Assembly: GCA_021772235.1 (NCBI GenBank)
Contig: JAJFMI010000057.1
Span: 1 to 5,235, forward strand
Length of the DNA stretch: 5,235 bases
DNA from: Chlamydiota bacterium
GTDB lineage: Bacteria > Chlamydiota > Chlamydiia > Chlamydiales > JAJFMI01
Direction: 5' to 3'
A program made the position numbers and the translations under genes. The notes under the pieces are model-generated. The model was given only the letters and a program-made list of their open reading frames with translations, made no database searches and was not told the origin of the DNA. Positions 1-5,231 of the stretch are shown here, one piece after another (within the stretch, counting starts at the first letter, position 1; each line of letters opens with the position of its first letter).

Positions 1-342
1 TTGAGGCGGGCGTTTTCCGTTGTAAGATAGGAAGATAGAGCAGGGGGTTGTTCCTTCAATCGTTGTCAATTTTCCTTGCGCAAGTGTGTACATGCCAAAA
101 TGTGATTGCCCCGCGCGCATCAATTGAGGTTTGAAATAACCGATTTGAGAGGTGGTTTGTGGAGGGATTTTTGTTTGTGCAAAAAGACAAGCGGCAAGGC
201 CGATAACAATGAGTTGGGGCACGCGGGGTTTTTCTTGCCAAAGTAGAAGAAGAATTGTGGGGATGAGGATCCAAGGACGTTCCAAAAAGGCAAAGCCCAT
301 TCCAAGGATCATTGCAAGTGCGTAAGGGAAAGCTGGTGCCAT
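1..342 (-). CDS. comEC: ComEC/Rec2-like competence membrane protein, N-terminal part (runs off left edge)
   Basis: The reverse strand is open without a stop for 114 codons from ATG at 342 to the window edge, so the C-terminal part is missing. The start is nearly forced: an in-frame TAA lies at 354-352, only 9 bases upstream, and no Shine-Dalgarno sequence is visible. The protein opens with three hydrophobic stretches (about residues 4-20, 23-36 and 41-56, e.g. WILIPTILLLLW and LIVIGLAACLF). A soluble, beta-rich looking stretch follows (about 60-114). This is the layout of the N-terminal region of ComEC proteins, the inner-membrane channel that takes up single-stranded DNA. Recalled chlamydial gene order also places comEC next to the ptsI/ybaB block. 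The conserved competence and metallo-beta-lactamase-like domains would lie outside the window, so the family call is an inference. The coding call itself is stronger. Confidence 0.62.
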   Translation of the reverse strand, partial: MAPAFPYALAMILGMGFAFLERPWILIPTILLLLWQEKPRVPQLIVIGLAACLFAQTKIPPQTTSQIGYFKPQLMRAGQSHFGMYTLAQGKLTTIEGTTPCSIFLSYNGKRPPQ

Positions 343-350
343 GATCGGTA

Positions 351-380
351 ATTATCACTAGTTAGAGATTTTTGTGCCAC
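351..380 (-). promoter_or_regulatory. Possible promoter of the comEC-like gene
   Basis: On the minus strand, a GATAAT -10-like hexamer (356-351) stands 18 bases from GTGGCA (380-375), which matches 4 of 6 bases of the -35 consensus. Only 8 bases separate the -10 from the ATG at 342, so a transcript from it would have almost no leader. The -35 half lies inside the part of the degenerate ndh copy that is still identical to ndh. This is a weak call made by eye. Confidence 0.27.
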
Positions 381-466
381 GACCTTTTGAATCAGTCTAA
401 TGGTGGAAAAAACCATTGCAGCGTTACGCAAAATAGACAGATAATTTAGGCCTGTATAGAATAGCC
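358..466 (-). pseudogene. Degenerate duplicate of the ndh 3' end
   Basis: This stretch is a decayed copy of the last part of the ndh gene at 981-1153, in the same orientation. Ungapped from the stop codon, 358-389 aligns with 981-1012, with 367-389 identical to 990-1012 (23 of 23). On the minus strand the copy still reads DSKGRGTKISN and a TAG stop, against LPKGRGTKITN and TAA in ndh. Further in, 403-422 matches 1071-1089 with one indel and one substitution, and 447-466 matches 1134-1153 at 16 of 20 bases. Between these blocks the copy has lost several tens of bases, so the frame is destroyed. It ends 16 bases before the comEC-like ATG and 20 bases before the orphan gene at 486. The simplest reading is that ndh once ran directly into comEC, and a duplication or insertion later separated them. 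Confidence 0.8.
434..462 (+). promoter_or_regulatory. Promoter of the orphan gene at 486 (sigma70/sigma66-type)
   Basis: TAGACA (434-439, 5 of 6 to TTGACA) and TAGAAT (457-462, 5 of 6 to TATAAT) are separated by exactly 17 bases. The expected transcription start is near 468-470, giving a leader of about 17 bases that holds the GGAG at 474-477. The whole promoter lies within the degenerate ndh copy, antisense to it. The corresponding bases in intact ndh (for example CAGAAT at 1143-1148 against TAGAAT) are a poorer match, so drift seems to have improved it. Confidence 0.55.
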
Positions 467-485
467 GAAAAATGGAGCCTTTATC

Positions 486-959
486 ATGTCTTTACAGCAA
501 ATTCAGCCAGCTTTAACTCTTGTGCAAGGGTGGGTAAAACCCTTAGATCTTAGGGAAGTTCGTAACAGAACAACAGCAAAAACAGTCGCAGTAGCGTTTA
601 TAGCTTTTATGAGTTTTCATTATTTAAAGCGAACCTATGATTGGGTGTGGGAGTTCTTTAATAGTGATCAAGTTTCGTATGATTGGATATATAGTGAACT
701 TCTAGAGGGGATAAAACGACCGTTTTCAGTCCATTGTCAAAGAAGGACTAGAATTGGACGAAGTGAACTCGATCAAAACAAATTGAAAAAAATTCATAAT
801 CGGAAATTTGGTGAAAAAGACGGACTCTTGCTAGTTGAATGTAAAAATGAAATAGGCTCTCCAAGAGTAATATGCATAAATTGTAGTGAAAAGAAATACA
901 CGTTTATGTGCTTAGATCTTCAGAAGAAAGTTGTTGATCCTGATGAGGGCGATGATTAG
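486..959 (+). CDS. Hypothetical single-pass membrane protein, orphan
   Basis: This is a 157-residue protein that I do not recognise. The ATG is preceded by GGAG at 474-477 with 8-base spacing, and a good promoter lies at 434-462, so it is probably expressed. Residues about 31-47 (KTVAVAFIAFMSFHYL) form one predicted membrane helix, followed by an aromatic-rich patch (YDWVWEFF, 51-58). The remaining roughly 100 residues are hydrophilic: a lysine- and arginine-rich middle (about 76-110), a segment with three cysteines (C119, C130, C133), and a very acidic tail (DPDEGDD). Basic residues before and after the helix leave the topology unclear. The gene is visibly more AT-rich than the neighbouring ndh, and it sits between the real and the decayed ndh 3' ends, which suggests late acquisition. 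It could be a lineage-specific inclusion or envelope protein, but nothing in the sequence proves this. It converges on ndh with only 21 bases between them. Confidence 0.7.
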   Translation: MSLQQIQPALTLVQGWVKPLDLREVRNRTTAKTVAVAFIAFMSFHYLKRTYDWVWEFFNSDQVSYDWIYSELLEGIKRPFSVHCQRRTRIGRSELDQNKLKKIHNRKFGEKDGLLLVECKNEIGSPRVICINCSEKKYTFMCLDLQKKVVDPDEGDD

Positions 960-980
960 ATTGTGAATTAACACTTAGAA

Positions 981-2267
981 TTAGTTGGTGATTTTTGTGC
1001 CACGACCTTTTGGAAGGTCTTCTTCGATGGAACGATTGATCAGGCGGGCGCCGCGGATGCCGGTAAGGTAGTGGAAAAACCACTGCAGCATGACACTAAA
1101 GCGATTGCGGAAACCGACTAAATAGCCGACGTGGAGGCCTGCCCAGAATATCCAGGCAAAGATGCCTTTGAATTTAATTTTTCCAAGGTAACCAACAGCT
1201 TTAAACTTTCCAATGGTAGCCATAGAGCCCTTATCGCGATAGCGGAAAGGCTTGCGTTTCTCATCATTGATGTTTTTTCTGATGAGTTTGGCAACATATT
1301 GGCCTTGCTGGATGGCAACAGGTGCGATGCCGGGAAGGGGATTGCCTTTTTTGTCTTTTGCCAGAGCGCCGTCGCCAATAACGAAAATTTCAGGATGATC
1401 GGGGATGGTCAGATCGGGTTCAACAATCACGCGGCCTTGGCGATCGAGTTCTGTATCGAGTTTGCGAAGAAGTGGCGAGGCTTGGTTTCCTGCTGCCCAA
1501 ATGATGTTTTTCGCTTCGATTGTTTGATTGCCAAACTTGACGCCTTCAGATGTGATTTCAGAAACGATTGTTCCTGTAAGCACCTGAACACCAAGTTTTT
1601 CTAAATCTTTGCGCGCGCGGATAGAAAGAGTTTCTGGATAAGGAGGAAGAACGCGTGGTGCGCCTTCGATGAGATAGATTTTGGATTTTTCTGGTTTAAT
1701 TCGGCGGAAATTTTTGAACATTGTTTTATGCGCGATCTCTGCAATCGCTCCCGCCATCTCTACGCCAGTAGGTCCGGCGCCAATAATGACGAAATTCAAA
1801 TACTTTGCCGCCTCTTGGATGCTATCAGAGCGTTCAGCTTTTTCAAAAGAGAGGAGGACTTTTTCGCGAATTTGTAGAGCGTCTTTCACGGTTTTTAGTC
1901 CAGGGGCGACCTCTTCCCACTCATCATGACCAAAATAAGAGTGGCGCGCGCCTACAGCGAGTACGAGATAATCGTAACCAACGATGTCACCATTGCCAAG
2001 AGTGATGAGGCGTTTTTCTTTATCCAGATCGACAACTTCACCCATTATAACGGTTGTGTTTGTCTGGCCGCGGAGTATTTCGCGCAACGGAATCGCTACA
2101 TCTGCGGGGGAAAGAGCTGCGCTTGCTACTTGATAGAGAAGGGGTTGGAAAAGATGATGGTTGGTTTTGTCAATTAAGTAGATGTCTAGGGGGGCGCGTC
2201 TCAATCTTGTTGCAACTTGCAATCCGCCAAACCCACCACCAACTATCACTACTTTTGTGTATGCCAT
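981..2267 (-). CDS. ndh: Type II NADH:quinone oxidoreductase (NDH-2)
   Basis: This is a flavoprotein that passes electrons from NADH to membrane quinone without pumping ions, acting on the cytoplasmic face of the inner membrane. Counting from ATG 2267 (428 residues), the FAD-binding Rossmann motif GGGFGGL lies near residues 10-16. The NADH-binding motif IIGAGPTGVEMAGAIAEI is near 161-178, the second FAD motif VIGDG near 296-300, and the quinone-site APVAIQQGQ near 315-323. The C-terminal segment (about 368-408, with FAWIFWAGLHVGYLVGFRNR and LQWFFHYLTG) is the amphipathic membrane anchor typical of the family. The length matches E. coli Ndh (434), so the gene is complete. A GTG at 2273 would add two residues. 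ATG 2267 gives the usual short lead into the FAD motif and fits the promoter better. The gene is divergent from hprK and is not part of the recalled C. trachomatis version of this block. Confidence 0.96.
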   Translation of the reverse strand: MAYTKVVIVGGGFGGLQVATRLRRAPLDIYLIDKTNHHLFQPLLYQVASAALSPADVAIPLREILRGQTNTTVIMGEVVDLDKEKRLITLGNGDIVGYDYLVLAVGARHSYFGHDEWEEVAPGLKTVKDALQIREKVLLSFEKAERSDSIQEAAKYLNFVIIGAGPTGVEMAGAIAEIAHKTMFKNFRRIKPEKSKIYLIEGAPRVLPPYPETLSIRARKDLEKLGVQVLTGTIVSEITSEGVKFGNQTIEAKNIIWAAGNQASPLLRKLDTELDRQGRVIVEPDLTIPDHPEIFVIGDGALAKDKKGNPLPGIAPVAIQQGQYVAKLIRKNINDEKRKPFRYRDKGSMATIGKFKAVGYLGKIKFKGIFAWIFWAGLHVGYLVGFRNRFSVMLQWFFHYLTGIRGARLINRSIEEDLPKGRGTKITN

Positions 2268-2284
2268 CTTCACTTCAGTATATT
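2255..2284 (+). promoter_or_regulatory. Possible hprK-ptsI promoter
   Basis: TTGTGT (2255-2260) and TATATT (2279-2284) are separated by 18 bases on the plus strand and would give a leader of about 35 bases before hprK. The -10 overlaps the ndh promoter on the other strand, so the two divergent genes would compete or be co-regulated. Matches to consensus are moderate, and the AT-rich sequence makes chance hits likely. Confidence 0.25.
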
Positions 2285-2305
2285 GCTCTACGAAAAAAAA
2301 GTAAA
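2277..2305 (-). promoter_or_regulatory. Probable ndh promoter
   Basis: On the minus strand, TTTACT (2305-2300, 4 of 6 to TTGACA) and TATACT (2282-2277, 5 of 6 to TATAAT) are separated by 17 bases that include an 8-base T run. The -10 ends 9 bases before ATG 2267 and only 3 bases before GTG 2273. Transcription starting at the usual distance would therefore exclude the GTG start and leave a leader of only a few bases. Confidence 0.45.
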
Positions 2306-2326
2306 TCTAGCTAAAATGAAATAGTT

Positions 2327-3247
2327 ATGAAACTTAGCGAATTTATTAAAGAGTTTGGTAGTGAGATTGGTCTTATGGGAGCGTGTGAAGGGGAGTCAAA
2401 AATCTTATCGCCCGACGTCCACCGTCCAGGCCTTGCGATTACAGGCTACCTAAAAGGATTTTCTTCTAACCGGATTTTAGTTTTCGGTAAAAATGAGATC
2501 GACTATTTGAAAGGTCTTTCGAATTGTCTAGAACGGCTCGCAAGCTTTATGACGACGGAAATTCCTGCGGTCATTGTTGCTAGGCGTTTACGGCCACCGA
2601 AAGAGTTGGCTGAAATTTGCGCGAAGTTGGACATCCCTCTGCTGCGTTCTTCACTTATTACCTCTCTATTGGTTCGCAAGTTAACGCTCTGTTTGTCAGA
2701 AGCATTTGCGCCGAAGAAAAGTTGTCATGGGACGCTCGTACAAATCCATGGCCTTGGTGTGCTGATCGAGGGAGAGTCTTCGGTGGGAAAAAGTGAAGCC
2801 GCTCTGGGACTAATTGAGCGCGGACATCTCTTGATTTCAGATGACGTCGTGCAATTGCGAAAACGCGAAGGCATGAATTTAGAGGGGCGTGCTCCAGAGT
2901 TAACAAAACACTTGTTAGAAATAAGAGGAATAGGCATCATTAACGTTGCTCATCTATTTGGAGCTGTGTGTGTAAGCGAAAACGCGCGAATAGATCTTAT
3001 CGTTAGGTTGGAGATCTGGAATGAGGAGCATTTTTATGATCGCGTCGGTTTAGAAGAGCGATACGAAAATGTACTTGGTGTAAAAGTGCCACTCCATGTA
3101 GTGCCTGTAAAACCGGGACGTGATATGGTACTCTTACTGGAAACCATCGCCCTCAATCACCGCCTAAAAAAGATGGGATACCATTCGGCCAAAGAATTTA
3201 ATGCGAAGTTATTAGATGCCATTGCAAGAAGGAGTACAGTTAGTTAG
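2327..3247 (+). CDS. hprK: HPr kinase/phosphorylase
   Basis: This bifunctional cytoplasmic enzyme phosphorylates HPr on its regulatory serine with ATP or pyrophosphate and reverses the reaction by phosphorolysis. The 306 residues match the usual family length (about 310). Residues 1-130 form the less conserved N-terminal domain. The catalytic domain shows CHG with the expected active-site His134, a P-loop GESSVGKS (149-156), and the Asp pair in LLISDDVVQL (D172, D173). The HprK signature LEIRGIGIINVAHLFG lies at 197-212, and VKPGRD with the conserved Arg265 at 261-266. All key residues seem present, so the protein should be active. ATG 2327 is supported by an in-frame TAA at 2312-2314, but no clear Shine-Dalgarno sequence precedes it. 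Its end overlaps the start of ptsI by 32 bases, which implies one operon and translational coupling. Its substrate gene ptsH is not found next to it. Confidence 0.95.
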   Translation: MKLSEFIKEFGSEIGLMGACEGESKILSPDVHRPGLAITGYLKGFSSNRILVFGKNEIDYLKGLSNCLERLASFMTTEIPAVIVARRLRPPKELAEICAKLDIPLLRSSLITSLLVRKLTLCLSEAFAPKKSCHGTLVQIHGLGVLIEGESSVGKSEAALGLIERGHLLISDDVVQLRKREGMNLEGRAPELTKHLLEIRGIGIINVAHLFGAVCVSENARIDLIVRLEIWNEEHFYDRVGLEERYENVLGVKVPLHVVPVKPGRDMVLLLETIALNHRLKKMGYHSAKEFNAKLLDAIARRSTVS

Positions 3248-4766
3248 AGAAGAGATCATCCTTCATGGAGTTGCCATCAGTCCTGGTTGTATTTTTGGAT
3301 ATTTACACCGACTGCTTCCCCCTGAAATTGAGCCTGGCTCACCTATTACAAATGCGCAGGTAGAAAAAGAGATCGCGCGCTTTCGCAAAGCGATCGCTTC
3401 CTCCCGTCGGGACTTAAAAGATCTGCAAGGGAACTTGCAGGAAGAAGAAGAAGTCTATTCGATACTCGACACACATATAAAACTTCTCGATGATCCCAAA
3501 ATTACAAGTAAAGTCGAAGAGCGCATTCGTGGATCGCTACTTGGAACAGAGTCCGTATTTCGCCAAGTCATTGGAGAGTTAGAAAAACGCTTTTCAGCAA
3601 TGCCTAGCCATCTATTCCGCGAACGATTCTTGGATGTCAAAGATCTTTCTCGACGCATCCTTGGACATCTGCGCAATAAAAGCCTTGATTTACCAAGAAA
3701 GATCAAGAAAAAATCCATCTTATGGGCAGAAGAATTAATGCCTTCAGACATAGTTGAAGAACAAGTCTTAGGTTACGTCAGTCATTTAGGTGGCAGAACA
3801 TCTCATGCAGCGCTTTTAGCAAGAGCACGAGGAATACCCTTTGTTTCAGGAATAGAAATTGAAAAAGAGCACGATGGAAAGGAAATTTTCATCGATGGCA
3901 ATAAGGGAATTGTGGTGATTAACCCAACGAAAAAAAGAAAACTCAGTCAAGAACAAAGAGCGGTATTTTCATTTGAGAAAAGTAAGGACATCAATCTATA
4001 TGCAAACGTTGATAGCGTAAAAAATATTCACCTTCTTTCTCAAGTACCAATAAGGGGAGTGGGACTTGTACGCACAGAATTTCTCTTCCCATCAACGGAG
4101 CTCTTTTCAGTTAGCGTACAAGAGCAAGCAGACGTCTACGCAAAAATCATAGAAGCAGCAGGGAAGCTTCCAATAAATTTTCGCATTTTCGACGTAGGAG
4201 CCGATAAGAGAAATGGCATATTTGAGCCCAACCCGGCACTTGGCATGCGGGGCATACGTTATCACCTGCATTTCTCCCAATTTTTCCGCCGTCAACTAAC
4301 AGCACTTTTTTCAGCAGCAAAAGAGGAGCTGCGAATTATGCTCCCCATGATTGCCGACTTAGAAGAAGTGCTACTTGCAAAAAAAATCATACGCGAAGTG
4401 CAGAGAGAAATGCGATATGAAGGGATCGTGAAAATTGGAGTGATGATTGAACTGCCCTCCTGTGCTCTAATGACAGATAAAATTGCTAAAGAGTGCGACT
4501 ATATTTCTATCGGTAGTAACGATCTGTTGCAACATACGCTAGCGTGTGATCGCCTTAGTCCTTACGTATCCTATTCGCCCATTCATGAATCGCTGCTGCG
4601 ACTCATGAAAATAATAGTAGATAATGCAGGAGATGTACCTGTTTGTCTTTGTGGAGAGATTGCCGCCAATCCAAAATACCGAAAAGCCCTAATTGAAATA
4701 GGTATTCGTAATTTCTCTTGCGCTTTAGGAAGTTTGAGTTATAGCTGTGACAATAACCCAAACTGA
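3216..4766 (+). CDS. ptsI: PTS Enzyme I (phosphoenolpyruvate-protein phosphotransferase), shortened C-terminus
   Basis: Enzyme I takes phosphate from PEP onto a histidine and passes it to HPr, the first step of the phosphotransferase chain. The 516 residues contain the HPr-binding helical region (about 45-155), then the phosphohistidine motif GGRTSHAA with active-site His197 (E. coli His189). The PEP-binding barrel follows with VRTEF (R286), FRIFDVGADK (R323), GMRGIR (R345), GVMIELP (E412) and SIGSNDLLQHTLACDR (D436, R446). The catalytic cysteine is in CLCGEIAA (Cys479). All catalytic residues are kept. The protein stops after FSCALGSLSYSCDNNPN, about 50-55 residues earlier than the usual 570-575. 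ATG 3216 is the earliest possible start, because TAG precedes it directly in frame. It leaves about 15 extra residues before the family's usual beginning (IILHGVAISPG). The gene overlaps hprK by 32 bases and faces ybaB. Confidence 0.95.
   Translation: MPLQEGVQLVREEIILHGVAISPGCIFGYLHRLLPPEIEPGSPITNAQVEKEIARFRKAIASSRRDLKDLQGNLQEEEEVYSILDTHIKLLDDPKITSKVEERIRGSLLGTESVFRQVIGELEKRFSAMPSHLFRERFLDVKDLSRRILGHLRNKSLDLPRKIKKKSILWAEELMPSDIVEEQVLGYVSHLGGRTSHAALLARARGIPFVSGIEIEKEHDGKEIFIDGNKGIVVINPTKKRKLSQEQRAVFSFEKSKDINLYANVDSVKNIHLLSQVPIRGVGLVRTEFLFPSTELFSVSVQEQADVYAKIIEAAGKLPINFRIFDVGADKRNGIFEPNPALGMRGIRYHLHFSQFFRRQLTALFSAAKEELRIMLPMIADLEEVLLAKKIIREVQREMRYEGIVKIGVMIELPSCALMTDKIAKECDYISIGSNDLLQHTLACDRLSPYVSYSPIHESLLRLMKIIVDNAGDVPVCLCGEIAANPKYRKALIEIGIRNFSCALGSLSYSCDNNPN
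3228..3234 (+). promoter_or_regulatory. Consensus Shine-Dalgarno sequence stranded inside the ptsI start region
   Basis: GAAGGAG at 3228-3234 is the best ribosome-binding sequence near the hprK-ptsI junction, but it lies 12 bases downstream of the ptsI ATG. In the ptsI frame the codons at a suitable distance (3237-3245) are CAG, TTA and GTT, none a normal start. The site sits just before the hprK stop (3245-3247), where an SD for a following gene would be expected. It may be chance, or a relic of a lost downstream gene start such as ptsH. Confidence 0.4.
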
Positions 4767-4793
4767 AATTTTCTAGTACTTTGAATGGGTCTA

Positions 4794-5090
4794 TTAGAAA
4801 CCAAATGAAGGCATACCAGGAATAGAAAGAGACTTGCTCTCACTCTCTACTTTCTTGTAAGCCTCTTCAAAAGCACCAAAAATCAGATCTTCCAGACCTT
4901 CAGCATCTTCTAGGCATTCAGGCGCAATCTTGATCTTTTTCAGCTCTTTCTCGCCATTTAGCGTTACTTCAACAAGTCCACCGCCGGCGCTACCGACTGC
5001 AACTATATTTTTTAAATTATCTGTAAGCTGGCGCAGCTGGTCTTCCATCGCTTTGGCCTGCTTCTTCATTTTTGAAAAACTGTTTCCCAT
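4794..5090 (-). CDS. ybaB: YbaB/EbfC family nucleoid-associated DNA-binding protein
   Basis: This small homodimeric protein of the YbaB/EbfC family binds DNA, associates with the nucleoid and can act as a regulator. From ATG 5090 it has 98 residues, the usual family size. A charged N-terminal helix comes first (MGNSFSKMKKQAKAMEDQLRQ in outline, residues 1-30). The core has the family pattern SAGGGLVEVTLNGEKELKKIKI (34-55), then an acidic segment with LEDLIFGAFEEAYKKV (66-81) and a C-terminal PGMPSFGF tail. An in-frame ATG at 5168 would add 26 residues, but that extension is encoded by the inverted repeat and T-tract region and looks non-protein-like. A TATACT box also lies just upstream of ATG 5090. 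In many bacteria ybaB follows dnaX in one operon. Here a terminator-like hairpin and a separate promoter precede it. Confidence 0.93.
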   Translation of the reverse strand: MGNSFSKMKKQAKAMEDQLRQLTDNLKNIVAVGSAGGGLVEVTLNGEKELKKIKIAPECLEDAEGLEDLIFGAFEEAYKKVESESKSLSIPGMPSFGF

Positions 5091-5096
5091 GGAGCT

Positions 5097-5125
5097 AGTA
5101 TAACACAAATCTATTTTATTAAAAA
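5097..5125 (-). promoter_or_regulatory. Probable ybaB promoter with extended -10
   Basis: On the minus strand, TATACT (5102-5097) is preceded by TGT, giving the extended -10 pattern TGnTATACT. A weak -35 (TTTTTA, 5125-5120) lies 17 bases upstream and overlaps the T-tract of the terminator-like hairpin. Only 6 bases separate the -10 from ATG 5090, so the usual start distance falls on or next to the A of the ATG. Confidence 0.45.
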
Positions 5126-5231
5126 GGCGGCTCCTTCTCTCTTCACAGAATCGCATTCCGGCCGCCATGCCGTGTTATCTACACTACCATGGCGGCCGGA
5201 ATGCGATTCTGTTTTGAGATAAGAAGCCGCT
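5121..5231 (-). terminator. Long hairpin plus T-tract, terminator of a gene entering from the right
   Basis: Read on the minus strand, 5231-5188 pairs with 5169-5126 (44-base arms, 38 Watson-Crick pairs and at least one G-U), and TTTTT follows at once at 5125-5121. The base of the stem is GC-rich (GCGGCT with AGCCGC), as needed for rho-independent termination. In the other direction no T-run follows, so it is polar. It would insulate ybaB from transcription coming from the right. A stem of this length is much longer than an ordinary terminator. Confidence 0.6.
5145..5212. repeat. Perfect 25-base inverted repeat with 18-base spacer
   Basis: Positions 5145-5169 and 5188-5212 are exact reverse complements. 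The spacer 5170-5187 has a further small GTGT (5172-5175) and ACAC (5181-5184) pair around a 5-base loop. The pairing continues imperfectly outward to 5126 and 5231. The arms are GC-rich (GGCGGCCGG) compared with the AT-rich surroundings. No transposase or target duplication is visible within the window. Confidence 0.95.

Noticed and set aside
56..358. Minus-strand reading frame of 100 codons in another frame at the left end
   Set aside because: It overlaps the longer open frame from 342 to the edge, which gives membrane helices typical of a real protein. This one gives a low-complexity-like Ser/Pro/His-rich product and stops inside the window.
1131..1604. Plus-strand open frame of 157 codons antisense to ndh
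   Set aside because: It is fully inside ndh, whose motifs are complete. The equal length to the orphan protein at 486 is coincidence, and the sequences are unrelated.
2658..2940. Minus-strand open frames inside hprK
   Set aside because: They are shadows of the conserved catalytic domain of hprK on the other strand, with no recognisable protein features.
4710..4776. A frameshift as the cause of the short Enzyme I
   Set aside because: Both other frames stop within a few codons (4726-4728 and 4742-4744) and show no family-like tail, so a single-base error cannot restore it.
4770..4800. Weak stem (4770-4778 with 4792-4800) between the convergent ptsI and ybaB genes
   Set aside because: The 9-base stem is almost all A-T with one G-U and has a 13-base loop and no T-tract, so it is a poor terminator. 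It also includes the ybaB stop codon.
5091..5168. N-terminal extension of ybaB to the ATG at 5168
   Set aside because: The extra 26 codons would come from the inverted repeat, T-tract and promoter region. The family's protein begins at MGNSFSK, so ATG 5090 is preferred.
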